The notes under the pieces: generated by a model
What the model saw: the letters and a program-made list of their open reading frames with translations, nothing else
Database searches by the model: none
Told to the model about the DNA's origin: nothing
Source of the DNA: JAPLGZ01 sp038318235
GTDB taxonomy: Bacteria; Chloroflexota; Anaerolineae; Caldilineales; Caldilineaceae
DNA length: 14,651 nt
Direction of reading: 5' to 3'
Assembly (NCBI GenBank): GCA_038318235.1
Contig: JBBQBY010000144.1
Location: 1-14,651, forward strand
Part shown: positions 1 through 7,301 of the stretch, in pieces
How the letters are laid out: each line of letters begins with the position of its first letter
Numbering within the stretch: the stretch's first letter is position 1
Position numbers and translations under genes: made by a program

Positions 1-1
1 G

Positions 2-1726
2 TTAGGCCTGGCGCAGTTTTTTGGGATGGGGGTGCTGGGGCCAGCCCACACGCCCGAAGCTGCCTCTAAGGCGCTCACTGGGTTTGGGACACCGGAAGTA
101 ATTACGCTGCTCTCGCTCTTTATCCTCACCTATTGTCTGGACAAATACGGCGTGACGCGCGGGATTGCTAGCCGTTTGTTGAAGATTGGCGGGCGCTCGG
201 AACGGCGTCTGATCGGCCTGTTTGCCGTCACCGGCGCGCTGCTGTCGATGTTCATGAATACATTGGCGGCGGGCGCATTGCTCTTGCCCAGCGCTCTCGA
301 TGCCAGCCGGCGTACCGGCGTGAAACCGAGTAAACTGCTCATTCCCATCGCCTATGGCACGATGCTCGGCGGTGCCGCCACCTATCTTACCACCGCCAAC
401 ATTGTGATCAGTAGCTTGCTGCCCTTGGCAGTGCCACCACAGAAACCACTCGGTGTGCTTGACTTCACGCCGACAGGTGGGGTAGTTGCGCTGGCCGGGC
501 TTGCCTTTCTAATTCTCTTTGGTAAATACATCTTACCCAATCGCGAGCCACCGGTGGTTCAGACGACGCGCAGCAGCGACGAATTATCCCAGACCTATCA
601 ATTGCCAGAGCGACTTTGGGAGGCTGAGGTGATTGCCGGTTCTTCGCTGATCAACAAGTCGCTGCCCGAGACGCACATTGGCGAGTTGTTTGGTTTGGCG
701 ATTCTTGGCATCCGGCGCGGCCGGCGCGTGATTCCGATTGATGCGCCGGAGTATAAGATTGAAGCGAACGATGTGCTGCTCGTCGTGGGCAGCGGCGCGC
801 GGGCCGAGGAACTGAGCAATGAAGGCTTATTGGTCCACGCCCCCCAATCGAGCGCCGTGATCGACGAACGTAACACCGTGTTGGCCGAGATCATCGTTCC
901 GCCGCGCTCCAACATTGAAGGCAAAACACTGCGTGATCTCGCCTTTCGCGCCCGCTACGGCTTTACGGCCGTGGCCCTCTGGCGTGACAAGCAGAGCCAT
1001 CGCACCGACTTGGCAACTTTTCGGTTACGACCTGGTGACACCTTGCTGCTGGTGGGACCGCAGGATCGAGCCAACAGTTTGAAAAGTCAAAACGATTTCG
1101 TCGTGATCGAGACGGCAACGGGTGGGGATGGACTCGACCGCCCCAAAGTGGCTTTAACATTGGGTATCGCAGTCATCGCATTAATTGCGATGTTCATGGG
1201 GATGCCGGTTGAACTGGCGATGGTGACCGCGGCCACGCTCCTGTTGCTCACCGGTCTGCTTCGGCCAGAGGAAGCCTATGCTGCGGTCAAATGGCGCGCG
1301 ATTTTCTTAATTGCTGGCACAATTGCTGTCAGTTTGGCGATGGTGCAGACGCAACTTGCGCAACAAATCGGTGATGCGGTCGTCGCTTTCGTGGCGCCGT
1401 ATGGCCCACTCGGGCTCGTTGCTGGCACCTATCTTTTGAGCGCCGCCCTGACCCAAGTGATGGGTGGACAAATTTCGCCGCTCGTTGTCGGCCCAATCAC
1501 AATTGCCGCTGCGATTCGGTTAGGCGTGAATCCGCAGGCCATCGCCGTTGTGACTGCGATTGCCGGGTCGGTCTCTTTCATCACCCCCCTGTCGCACCCC
1601 GTGAACATTTTGATGATTGCACCGGCCAATTATAAGTTCAGCGATTTTGTTAAAAGTGGTTGGATCTTAACCATCATCTGTTTCATCGCGCTCATGATCG
1701 CGGTGCCGTTATTCTGGCAGTTGTAA
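2..1726 (+). CDS. SLC13-family anion permease with two TrkA-C (RCK_C) domains, 5' end outside window
   Basis: Predicted inner-membrane permease for dicarboxylates, sulfate or a similar anion. The frame is open from base 2, so the N-terminus lies outside the window; the first in-frame ATG is at 26. Residues below count from that ATG. Hydrophobic segments cover about 22-170, including the conserved stretch SMFMNTLAAGALLLP (74-88). A soluble insert of two RCK_C-like units follows at about 193-270 and 283-352, each ending in a 'DxLLLVG'-type strand. A second membrane half covers 374-566 and carries the family-like SVSFITPLSHPVNILM (515-530). Two membrane halves around paired TrkA-C domains is the usual plan of bacterial SLC13/YbiR-type carriers of about 590-610 residues, so perhaps 30 residues are missing. 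Substrate cannot be read from sequence. The next gene is 206 nt away and looks unrelated. Confidence 0.88.
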   Translation, partial: LGLAQFFGMGVLGPAHTPEAASKALTGFGTPEVITLLSLFILTYCLDKYGVTRGIASRLLKIGGRSERRLIGLFAVTGALLSMFMNTLAAGALLLPSALDASRRTGVKPSKLLIPIAYGTMLGGAATYLTTANIVISSLLPLAVPPQKPLGVLDFTPTGGVVALAGLAFLILFGKYILPNREPPVVQTTRSSDELSQTYQLPERLWEAEVIAGSSLINKSLPETHIGELFGLAILGIRRGRRVIPIDAPEYKIEANDVLLVVGSGARAEELSNEGLLVHAPQSSAVIDERNTVLAEIIVPPRSNIEGKTLRDLAFRARYGFTAVALWRDKQSHRTDLATFRLRPGDTLLLVGPQDRANSLKSQNDFVVIETATGGDGLDRPKVALTLGIAVIALIAMFMGMPVELAMVTAATLLLLTGLLRPEEAYAAVKWRAIFLIAGTIAVSLAMVQTQLAQQIGDAVVAFVAPYGPLGLVAGTYLLSAALTQVMGGQISPLVVGPITIAAAIRLGVNPQAIAVVTAIAGSVSFITPLSHPVNILMIAPANYKFSDFVKSGWILTIICFIALMIAVPLFWQL

Positions 1727-1744
1727 CTTTGACTTTGCCTTGTT

Positions 1745-1811
1745 GTGAGATAAATCGATTGTAGCGTTATCTCACTGTAAGATAACGCCGCTTGCTCTAA
1801 TGTAAGCGGCG
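1745..1811. repeat. Three interlocking inverted repeats downstream of the permease gene
   Basis: Hairpin A pairs 1745-1753 with 1767-1775 (9 bp). Hairpin B pairs 1764-1772 with 1780-1788 (9 bp, 7-nt loop). Hairpin C pairs 1786-1793 with 1804-1811 (8 bp). B shares bases with both A and C, so either A plus C or B alone can form. There is no T-run after C, so this is not a textbook terminator. It may be a transcript-end structure for the permease gene or an intergenic palindromic repeat. Confidence 0.6.
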
Positions 1812-1861
1812 CATCCGTTAAGAATGCCCACTACATTGCATAACGGTCTATTTTGTAAATG

Positions 1862-1887
1862 TTGAAAACTATGCAGTATGGTATGAT
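1862..1887 (+). promoter_or_regulatory. Candidate extended -10 promoter for the Rpn-like gene
   Basis: TGGTATGAT at 1879-1887 matches an extended -10 (TG-N-TATAAT-like). A TTGAAA at 1862-1867 could be a -35, but the 14-nt spacer is short; extended -10 promoters do not depend strongly on a -35. The start codon lies 45 nt downstream at 1933, preceded only by a weak GGTGA (1919-1923) as ribosome-binding site. Confidence 0.45.
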
Positions 1888-1932
1888 AAAGGCAAACGTC
1901 AAATTTTATAAAGTCTGTGGTGATACTGCTTT

Positions 1933-2904
1933 ATGACCGAAGCGCATGATGATTTTGATAGCCCTTGGAAGAATATCGTAGAGGTATACTTTGCGGAATT
2001 TATGAGTTTTTTCTTTCCGGTTGCCCATGTTGACATTGACTGGAACCGACCGGTTGAGTTCTTGGACAAGGAATTGCAACAGGTAGTGCGCGATGCGGAA
2101 TTCGGACGGCGGCACGTGGACAAGCTGGCGAAGGTCTGGCGCAAAAGTGGTGAAGAACAGTGGGTGCTGGCGCATTTGGAAGTGCAAGGGCAGTATGAAG
2201 CCGATTTTGACGAGCGCATGTACACCTACAATTATCGCCTATTTGATCGTTACAAGCGCTTGGTGGCTAGTTTTGCCGTCTTGAGTGATGATGACCCAGC
2301 CTGGCAACCAGGCAAATTTATGTACGAACTTTGGGGCTGTACGGTCAGCTTCCAGTTTCCTGTCGCCAAACTCACCGAGTATACCAACCAGTGGGCAGTG
2401 TTGGAAGCCAGCGCCAATCCTTTTGCCACTGTGGTGATGGCACACCTGAAGACGCAAGCGACCCACCATGATGCCGAGCAACGCCGCTTTTGGAAGTTTT
2501 ACCTGATCCGCCATTTGTATGAACAGGGCTATCAACGCCAAGATATTCTCAACTTGTTTCACTTTATCGATTGGATCATGCGGTTGCCAGCGGATTTGGA
2601 ACAAGCACTCTGGCACGACTTGCATCAATTGGAGGTAGAAAAAAAGATGCAGTATATTACAAGTGTTGAAAGGTTTGCCACCGAAAGAGGGCGACAAGAA
2701 GGAAGACAAGAAGGAAGACAAGAAGGAAGACAGGAAGAAGCGCTTCGCCTTCTTTTGCGTGTGCTGAACCACCGTTTTGGTGAAATACCAGAAGCAGTAC
2801 AAGCACAGTTGCAAACCCTGACGCTTGAGCAGGTGGAGACAGTAGTCGATGCCACCCTGACCAGCAATTCGCTCGCTGAATTTATCGCTCAGCTACCGAA
2901 TTAA
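1933..2904 (+). CDS. Rpn-family (PD-(D/E)XK) nuclease/transposase-like protein with C-terminal DUF4351
   Basis: A 323-residue protein of the type annotated as 'Rpn family recombination-promoting nuclease/putative transposase' or 'DUF4351 protein'. The N-terminal part carries the expected nuclease core: D63 in HVDKLAKV and E83-x-Q85 in HLEVQGQ, resembling the D...ExQ pattern of Rpn proteins. A helical region follows (about 180-250), then four GRQE tandem repeats (253-268), then the DUF4351-like tail (about 269-323). In E. coli, Rpn proteins are DNA endonucleases that promote RecA-independent recombination; action here is inferred by family only. No terminal inverted repeats were found, so it is not an insertion sequence. 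The ATG at 1933 is the first in frame after the candidate promoter. Length is normal for the family and there is no frameshift. Confidence 0.85.
   Translation: MTEAHDDFDSPWKNIVEVYFAEFMSFFFPVAHVDIDWNRPVEFLDKELQQVVRDAEFGRRHVDKLAKVWRKSGEEQWVLAHLEVQGQYEADFDERMYTYNYRLFDRYKRLVASFAVLSDDDPAWQPGKFMYELWGCTVSFQFPVAKLTEYTNQWAVLEASANPFATVVMAHLKTQATHHDAEQRRFWKFYLIRHLYEQGYQRQDILNLFHFIDWIMRLPADLEQALWHDLHQLEVEKKMQYITSVERFATERGRQEGRQEGRQEGRQEEALRLLLRVLNHRFGEIPEAVQAQLQTLTLEQVETVVDATLTSNSLAEFIAQLPN
2689..2736 (+). repeat. Four tandem 12-bp units encoding GRQE repeats
   Basis: Units at 2689-2700, 2701-2712, 2713-2724 and 2725-2736. The two middle units are identical (GGAAGACAAGAA) and the outer ones differ by one or two bases. 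The array is in frame and would form a charged helical linker between nuclease and DUF4351 parts. Unit loss or gain would leave the frame intact. Confidence 0.9.
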
Positions 2905-2922
2905 TCGTCAATCATTGACGAT
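2904..2922. repeat. Short perfect hairpin at the stop codon of the Rpn-like gene
   Basis: ATCGTCAA (2904-2911) and TTGACGAT (2915-2922) form an 8-bp stem with a 3-nt loop, starting at the last base of the stop codon. No T-run follows on either strand, so intrinsic termination is doubtful; it could act as an mRNA 3'-end structure. Confidence 0.45.
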
Positions 2923-3011
2923 GGTGCATTGCCCCGACCATGTGAGCAACGGTCGATGGATAGCGCCGGCATTGGTGTTGACCATTTTCTTTGCGGGCGG
3001 AGGGCTGATCT

Positions 3012-3152
3012 GTGCCAGATGTCGGCGATCTTGCCGTTATTAAGGCGTTGGATGTCGATGTAGGGCCGGCGTACCGTTTTGCCCATGGGCGCAACGCCTA
3101 ACAACGTCTCCTTATGCGTCCCTGTGAAGGTCGCACAGATAGAATTTGTCGC
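3012..3152 (-). pseudogene. Remnant of a SnoaL-like ester cyclase gene
   Basis: Translating the minus strand from 3152 gives ATNSICATFTGTHKETLLG and then VAPMGKTVRRPYIDIQRLNN, GKIADIWH. This matches what I know of the C-terminal half of SnoaL-like ester cyclases: a 'TFxGTHxGxxxGIxPTG' segment, then 'xxIDIxRxxDGKIxEHW'. Upstream the frame is closed by a stop at 3153-3155. After IWH (ending 3012) similarity is lost in this frame; the +2 frame offers VNTNAGAIHRP, which may be the shifted tail. The N-terminal half of the domain is absent. I read it as a truncated, frameshifted relic, oriented opposite to both neighbours. It is not an expressed gene as far as can be seen. Confidence 0.5.
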
Positions 3153-3164
3153 CTAATTTACCCT

Positions 3165-3794
3165 ATGAACAATCCAAATCGTTTTCCCACCCAGAATTTT
3201 CGTCGCTATGACGAGCAGGCGGATGAGCAATTTTATGTTGTTCCGCGCCTAGTCGTCCATATTGATGATCAGGCCATCTGTGCCCTTACCGCGTTGCTCG
3301 CCAAGTTGCTGCCGCCCACCGGAGTTTATCTTGATTTGATGAGTAGTTGGCGCTCACATTTATCAGGAGAGCTAAAGCCGTCCAGGGTCGTTGGTCTCGG
3401 CATGAACGCTAAGGAAATGGCCGAGAATCCCCAATTAGACAGCTATCTGGTGCATAATCTCAACGTCAACCCTAACCTGCCCTTTGCCGATGCCGAATTT
3501 GATGCTGTGAGTTGCACCGTTTCCGTCCAATATATGACCAAGCCGCTTGAGATTTTTCGCGAGGTGAATCGGGTTTTGAAGCCGAGTGGTATTTTTGTGC
3601 TCTCGTTCTCGAACCGCTGCTTTTCGACGAAAGCAATTGCTGCTTGGCTCACTAGCACTGATGAACAACATGTGCAATGGGTCGAATCCTATTTTATGAC
3701 ATCGAGTCACTGGACCAAACCTGAGATCGCAGCGTACACGCCCAAGAACTCAGATCCGTTGTACGCTGTTTGGGGGTATAAGGTAGGATCATGA
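3165..3794 (+). CDS. Class I SAM-dependent methyltransferase (Methyltransf_11-like)
   Basis: A 209-residue putative methyltransferase of unknown substrate. A SAM-binding motif I-like segment VYLDLMSSWRSH sits at 54-65, an acidic post-motif LPFADAEFDAV at 105-115, and the motif following the core strand, VNRVLKPSGIFVLSFSNR, at 134-151. The combination LDLxSSWxSH, NVNPxLPF and SFSNRCFxTKAI is one I associate with a small methyltransferase family found in plants, algae and cyanobacteria. An ATG at 3114 would add 17 residues, but that stretch overlaps the ester-cyclase relic and looks non-coding, so I chose the ATG at 3165 (MNNPNRFPTQNF). No convincing ribosome-binding site is visible. The gene converges on the minus-strand operon, with 16 nt between the stop codons and no terminator. 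Confidence 0.82.
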   Translation: MNNPNRFPTQNFRRYDEQADEQFYVVPRLVVHIDDQAICALTALLAKLLPPTGVYLDLMSSWRSHLSGELKPSRVVGLGMNAKEMAENPQLDSYLVHNLNVNPNLPFADAEFDAVSCTVSVQYMTKPLEIFREVNRVLKPSGIFVLSFSNRCFSTKAIAAWLTSTDEQHVQWVESYFMTSSHWTKPEIAAYTPKNSDPLYAVWGYKVGS

Positions 3795-3810
3795 AGTCGG
3801 ATATGTAGGA

Positions 3811-4770
3811 TTAGATGACTTGATTGGCGATCTGTTGTCCCGGCACAATGATGGTGTGACGGAGGATCAGGGCGTTGCTTATGTGGGCGTTTGCGCCGAT
3901 CTGGCAGCCTTGCTCGATGTAGACGTTGGGGCCGATGACGCAGCCTGGGCCAATCGTAACGTTGGCATCAATCCTCACTGGCGGTAGCAATTGTATGCCC
4001 GCGCCGATGTCTTGACTCAAGATTTGCGCCGCTGCCTGGTCGATCTCTAGATAATGCTGATTCAAGGCTAATAGATCTGACATGTTCGTCAATTGGACGC
4101 GGCTTGGCGTTAAGACGCCGGTTACGTGGCCATCGCGGTCGATCAACAATTGGATCGCGTCTTGTAATTCATATTCGCCACGCGCCGATAATTGTACTTG
4201 GGGCAAATAGGCTAGAATTTTGGGTGAGAAAACATAGAGCGGCAAACTGGAAATGTTGGAAGGCGCCGCCTCTGGCTTGGGTTTTTCCACAATCCGCTGG
4301 ATCAACCCATCGTGCCACTCGATGATGCCGGTGCTGCTCGCCTTGGCGATGTCGATTGCCATCAGGCTGAGCGTGGCATTGGCTTGTCTATTTTCGTGGG
4401 TGCTGAGTAATTCTGCCACATGCGACGCAGGGACGAGATTGTCACACGCCGACATGACGAAAGCACCGTGCAGATACGGTGCGGCCAGGCTTAAGGCGTT
4501 GGCCATGCCGAGTCGCTCTGGCTGCACGACAAATTGAATGGTGATCGGTGGCGCGAAATTTGCTTGAAAATAGGGAATAATCTCCTGATCGTCAGGGCTG
4601 ATCAAGAGCACAAAATCGTCGATGCCATTCTGAATCAGGGTTTCCAGCACGCGTGCGACAATCGGTTTGCCCGCGACCGGGGCCATTGCTTTTGTGCGCG
4701 TGGCCGTCAGTGGATGGAGGCGTGTACCTTTACCGGCGGCCAGAATAACGCCTTGCCTTACCTGAGCCAT
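3811..4770 (-). CDS. Sugar-1-phosphate nucleotidyltransferase with C-terminal left-handed beta-helix repeats
   Basis: A 319-residue enzyme predicted to transfer a nucleotidyl group from NTP to a sugar-1-phosphate, giving an NDP-sugar and pyrophosphate. The N-terminal signature GVILAAGKGTRLHPLT (7-22) is the nucleotide-binding loop. A CDN triplet (109-111) supplies the metal-binding Asp, and QPERLGMANAL (83-93) resembles the base-binding loop of RmlA/GlmU-like enzymes. The tail (about 265-319) has hexapeptide-like turns (IDANVTIGPGCVIGPNVYIE), the start of a beta-helix too short for a GlmU acetyltransferase domain. The usual 'PK' after the G-x-G-T-R loop is TKAM here. An earlier in-frame ATG at 4896 lies inside the kinase gene; the ATG at 4770 is preferred because it follows the kinase stop by one base and has GGAGA about 8 nt upstream. 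This places it directly after the kinase, so it likely activates the kinase product. Confidence 0.85.
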   Translation of the reverse strand: MAQVRQGVILAAGKGTRLHPLTATRTKAMAPVAGKPIVARVLETLIQNGIDDFVLLISPDDQEIIPYFQANFAPPITIQFVVQPERLGMANALSLAAPYLHGAFVMSACDNLVPASHVAELLSTHENRQANATLSLMAIDIAKASSTGIIEWHDGLIQRIVEKPKPEAAPSNISSLPLYVFSPKILAYLPQVQLSARGEYELQDAIQLLIDRDGHVTGVLTPSRVQLTNMSDLLALNQHYLEIDQAAAQILSQDIGAGIQLLPPVRIDANVTIGPGCVIGPNVYIEQGCQIGANAHISNALILRHTIIVPGQQIANQVI

Positions 4771-4771
4771 C

Positions 4772-6010
4772 TTATGCTCTCCAATCAAGCAAGGATGCCT
4801 TGGACGCAGGCTGGCAAAGATGTAGGCTGTACTGGTCTGCTTCGGCGGGGTGAGTCTGGGGATAATGACGGTGGACAGCTTCGGCAATCTGTTCACTGGC
4901 CGCGGGGTCGATCAAGGCTAGACAACTGCCCCGGAAGCCCGCGCCACTAAAGCGTGTGCCATAAACGCCCGGCGTTGCGCGCAGAATCTGGTAGAGCGTG
5001 ATCAACTGTGGGCTGCCACATTCGTAATTGTCAATCGAACTGGCGCCAGATTCGCTCATCAATTGGCCGAAGCGCAACAGATCACCGGCGCGCCAGGCCG
5101 CTACGCCTTGGGTTACACGCGCCATTTCGCCAAAAAAGTGCTGGGCGCGCCGCTGTAATAGGGCGGGCAGCCGATGACCCTGTTCGGCAAAGAGTTCGGG
5201 CGACACCTTGCGTAAACGCGGGTCGGCTTCGTCGAGGTGACCGGCCTGTTGCAACAGTTGGCGCGCCGCCGCTTGACATTCCGCCACGCGGTTGTTATAC
5301 CCAGTGCCGACCAACGCCTGGGTAACACCTGAATAAACCGCCAAAATCGCAAAGTCTTGGGTTTCGGTGTGAATCGGCGCTTTTTCGATCTGGATCGTCT
5401 GACAATCGATTAAGGTCAGGTGATTGCGTTCACTGAACAAGATCGATGTCTGATCCAGGATGCCATTATTCAGCCCAATGTAATCGTGCTCGGTGCGCGT
5501 CACCAACGCGATATTTTCCTGCGGCGTAACTGTCAGATGATTGGCGCTTTCTAGGGCTAGCAGATAGGCAATCGTCACAGCGGCGGAAGAACTGAGGCCA
5601 CCAATTGGCATATCGCTATCCATGACGCCGATCAGGCCACGTGGCAACGCATAGCACTGTTGCAGCGCCAGCACCGCGCCACGCAGGTAGTTGCCCCATT
5701 CACCTTTTCGATAGGGAGGGACCGCGTTCAGGTCAAACGTCGTGCCGTGGGCAAAGTCGCGACTCTCTACGTGAACCATAGCATCGTCCGTCGGGGCAAA
5801 GGCGAGCAAGATCGCCCGGTTGACCGCCATACCGGTCACGTTGCCCAGTTGATGGTCGATATGCGCGCCAAGCGGGCTAATACGCAATGGTACTTTGGCG
5901 ATGCGGATCGCCGTCGGGTCGCCCGTATATTGCTGGCATAAACGCTGAACTAATCTGTCAATGCGCTCGGCCTCTGGGCGCGCCACGTGGATCGTGGGTG
6001 TTTTCGTCAT
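4772..6010 (-). CDS. GHMP-family sugar kinase, galacturonokinase/galactokinase-like
   Basis: A 412-residue cytosolic kinase predicted to phosphorylate a sugar at C1 with ATP. GHMP motifs are complete: substrate loop RISPLGAHIDHQ (43-54), ATP-binding GGLSSSAAV (137-145), NNGILDQ (181-187) with D186 at the catalytic-base position of galactokinase GIMDQ, and motif 3 TRFSGAGFRG (352-361). Galactokinases have GEHTDY in the first motif; GAHIDHQ together with SSIDNYECGSPQLI (324-337) and TPGVYGTRFSGAGFRG resembles plant galacturonokinase as I remember it. The likely reaction is therefore galacturonate, or galactose, to its 1-phosphate. ATG 6010 (MTKTPTIHV) was chosen over 6055 because the latter would overlap the oxidoreductase gene by 28 nt; an AAGG lies 12 nt upstream. 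It sits 17 nt after the Gfo/Idh gene and 1 nt before the nucleotidyltransferase, clearly one operon. A simple galactokinase annotation remains possible. Confidence 0.85.
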   Translation of the reverse strand: MTKTPTIHVARPEAERIDRLVQRLCQQYTGDPTAIRIAKVPLRISPLGAHIDHQLGNVTGMAVNRAILLAFAPTDDAMVHVESRDFAHGTTFDLNAVPPYRKGEWGNYLRGAVLALQQCYALPRGLIGVMDSDMPIGGLSSSAAVTIAYLLALESANHLTVTPQENIALVTRTEHDYIGLNNGILDQTSILFSERNHLTLIDCQTIQIEKAPIHTETQDFAILAVYSGVTQALVGTGYNNRVAECQAAARQLLQQAGHLDEADPRLRKVSPELFAEQGHRLPALLQRRAQHFFGEMARVTQGVAAWRAGDLLRFGQLMSESGASSIDNYECGSPQLITLYQILRATPGVYGTRFSGAGFRGSCLALIDPAASEQIAEAVHRHYPQTHPAEADQYSLHLCQPASKASLLDWRA

Positions 6011-6027
6011 GCTAACTATTACCTTCG

Positions 6028-7008
6028 TTATTCCATCGGATATTTCATGTTCCATTGGGCGCGAATCGCATCCATCGTCTGCATGATCGACAGACTCTCA
6101 TCCAGCGGCATGATGGCGCTTTCCAACTTGCCCGCGCGCACACAATTGGCGACTTCGGCGGCTTCATAGTTATAACCATTCGCCACGTAAGGGATTTCAA
6201 TCTCCTGCGCTTTGCCGGCCACGGTCAACGTCAGCGTTTTGGGGATCCAGAACGGTGGGTGAATGCGGATCATGCCAGTTTCGCCCATGATCACCGCATC
6301 TTGCGGAGTGGATGTGCGCACAGCCGAATAGAGCACGGCCATTGCACCGGTCGGATAGCCCAAGATAAAGGCCGATTCTTCATCAACCCCCGTTTGGCCT
6401 AGATTTGCCAGGGATGAGATGCGGTCGGGTGTGCCCAAGAACATGGCGGCGAGCGATAGCGGATAGATGCCCACGTCGAGCAGCGCCCCGCCACCGAGCG
6501 CGGGGTCAAAGGCGCGGCTTTCCGGGCGGAAGCCACTCCGATAACCAAAATCGGCGGTGACCATACGCACCGCACCAATCGCGCCCTCCTTGACCAAGCG
6601 ATGCGCCTCTTGGACAATCGGGATATAACGCGTCCACATCGCCTCCATCAAAAAGATTTTGCGTTGGCGCGCCTCGGCGATAATCTCCTGGGTTTCCGCC
6701 GCATTGATCGTAAATGGTTTTTCGCACAAGACCGCCTTGCCGCCGCGCAAACAGAGCAATGTGTTCTCCTTGTGCATCGGGTGGGGCGTGGCGACATAGA
6801 TCGCGTCAACCTCTGGATCACTGGCCAATGCTTCATAGCTGGCGTGGCGATGTGGAATGTCAAACTCGTCGGCGAATTTGTCAGCGGTGGCCTGTTGGCG
6901 CGACCCGACCGCAATCACTTCATGATCCTCAAGCGCTTTGACCCCGGTTACAAATTTACGCGCAATATTGCCCGCGCCTAAAATTCCCCAACGGAATTTA
7001 TTGGTCAT
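6028..7008 (-). CDS. Gfo/Idh/MocA-family NAD(P)-dependent oxidoreductase (dihydrodiol dehydrogenase-like)
   Basis: A 326-residue dehydrogenase. The Rossmann loop GILGAGNIA is at 8-16, the catalytic-lysine motif CEKPF at 95-99 and MEAMWTRY at 121-128, the last two typical of the dimeric dihydrodiol dehydrogenase/glucose-fructose oxidoreductase branch. It probably oxidises or reduces a hydroxyl of a sugar or sugar acid with NAD(P). The start ATG at 7008 overlaps the antitoxin stop by 4 nt (ATGA) and has AAAGG 7 nt upstream, inside the antitoxin gene, so the two genes are translationally coupled. Bases 6934-6999, codons 4-25, are repeated exactly at 7614-7679, where they follow another start codon (MSQKFR instead of MTNKFR). 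The present start thus appears to be a replacement created when the toxin-antitoxin pair entered. The rest of the gene is intact. Confidence 0.9.
   Translation of the reverse strand: MTNKFRWGILGAGNIARKFVTGVKALEDHEVIAVGSRQQATADKFADEFDIPHRHASYEALASDPEVDAIYVATPHPMHKENTLLCLRGGKAVLCEKPFTINAAETQEIIAEARQRKIFLMEAMWTRYIPIVQEAHRLVKEGAIGAVRMVTADFGYRSGFRPESRAFDPALGGGALLDVGIYPLSLAAMFLGTPDRISSLANLGQTGVDEESAFILGYPTGAMAVLYSAVRTSTPQDAVIMGETGMIRIHPPFWIPKTLTLTVAGKAQEIEIPYVANGYNYEAAEVANCVRAGKLESAIMPLDESLSIMQTMDAIRAQWNMKYPME
6934..6999 (-). repeat. 66-bp direct repeat, copy inside the intact oxidoreductase gene
   Basis: Identical base for base to 7614-7679, 680 bp away in the same orientation. It covers codons 4-25 of the Gfo/Idh gene. 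The bases just outside differ (G6933 against T7613, A7000 against C7680), so the ends of identity are sharp. Confidence 0.97.
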
Positions 7009-7301
7009 GATTTACCTTTCGATGTTTCCTTAAGTTTAGGCTTTATTGCCAAACGCGCGCGCATCTGCTCACTTGTTAAGCCACCATCGTGTTGTTGTCG
7101 TTGGCGAGAACGTTCGATGATGGCAAGAAATTGAGGCTGATTGCTCAAGGCAATGGTTTCCATATCCATATTTTCAAATGACATAATTACCGCAACTGGC
7201 TGACCTTCAACGGTAATTACTAGTGGCCCGGCTGCGACTTGCTGAGCATACTGCGCTAATGGGTTGGTCGCTTCATTAATATCGATCGTGCGCACTGTCA
7301 T
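7005..7301 (-). CDS. Phd/YefM-family antitoxin
   Basis: A 98-residue protein with the Phd/YefM N-terminal fold: VRTIDINEATNPLAQYAQQV (3-22), then GPLVITVEGQPVAVIMSFEN (25-44). The C-terminal half (about 50-98) is charged and poorly ordered (QRQQHDGG, KPKLKETSKGKS), as in antitoxin segments that wrap the toxin. The start overlaps the toxin stop by 4 nt (ATGA), so the order is toxin first. Its own stop overlaps the oxidoreductase start in the same manner. In this family the N-terminal part binds the operon's own promoter; no clear operator was found next to the pair. Function is inferred from family and pairing. Confidence 0.85.
   Translation of the reverse strand: MTVRTIDINEATNPLAQYAQQVAAGPLVITVEGQPVAVIMSFENMDMETIALSNQPQFLAIIERSRQRQQHDGGLTSEQMRARLAIKPKLKETSKGKS

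Noticed and set aside
2689..2736. Tandem repeats as a CRISPR array
   Set aside because: 12-bp units with no spacers, inside a coding frame.
1933..2904. Insertion sequence around the Rpn-like gene
   Set aside because: The family is often labelled transposase, but no terminal inverted repeats or target-site duplications were found around the gene.
3114..3164. Methyltransferase start at ATG 3114
   Set aside because: The added residues come from the ester-cyclase relic read on the opposite strand; the protein resembles its family only from 3165 on.
4771..4896. Longer nucleotidyltransferase start at ATG 4896
   Set aside because: It would overlap the kinase gene by over 120 nt and the extra residues show no family similarity; the ATG at 4770 has a ribosome-binding site and ideal spacing.
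6011..6055. Longer kinase start at ATG 6055
   Set aside because: It overlaps the end of the oxidoreductase gene by 28 nt and adds residues with no family match.
4104..6402. Plus-strand open frames opposite the kinase, nucleotidyltransferase and oxidoreductase genes
   Set aside because: They are antisense to well-supported genes, lack family similarity and ribosome-binding sites, and reflect codon bias of the real frames.
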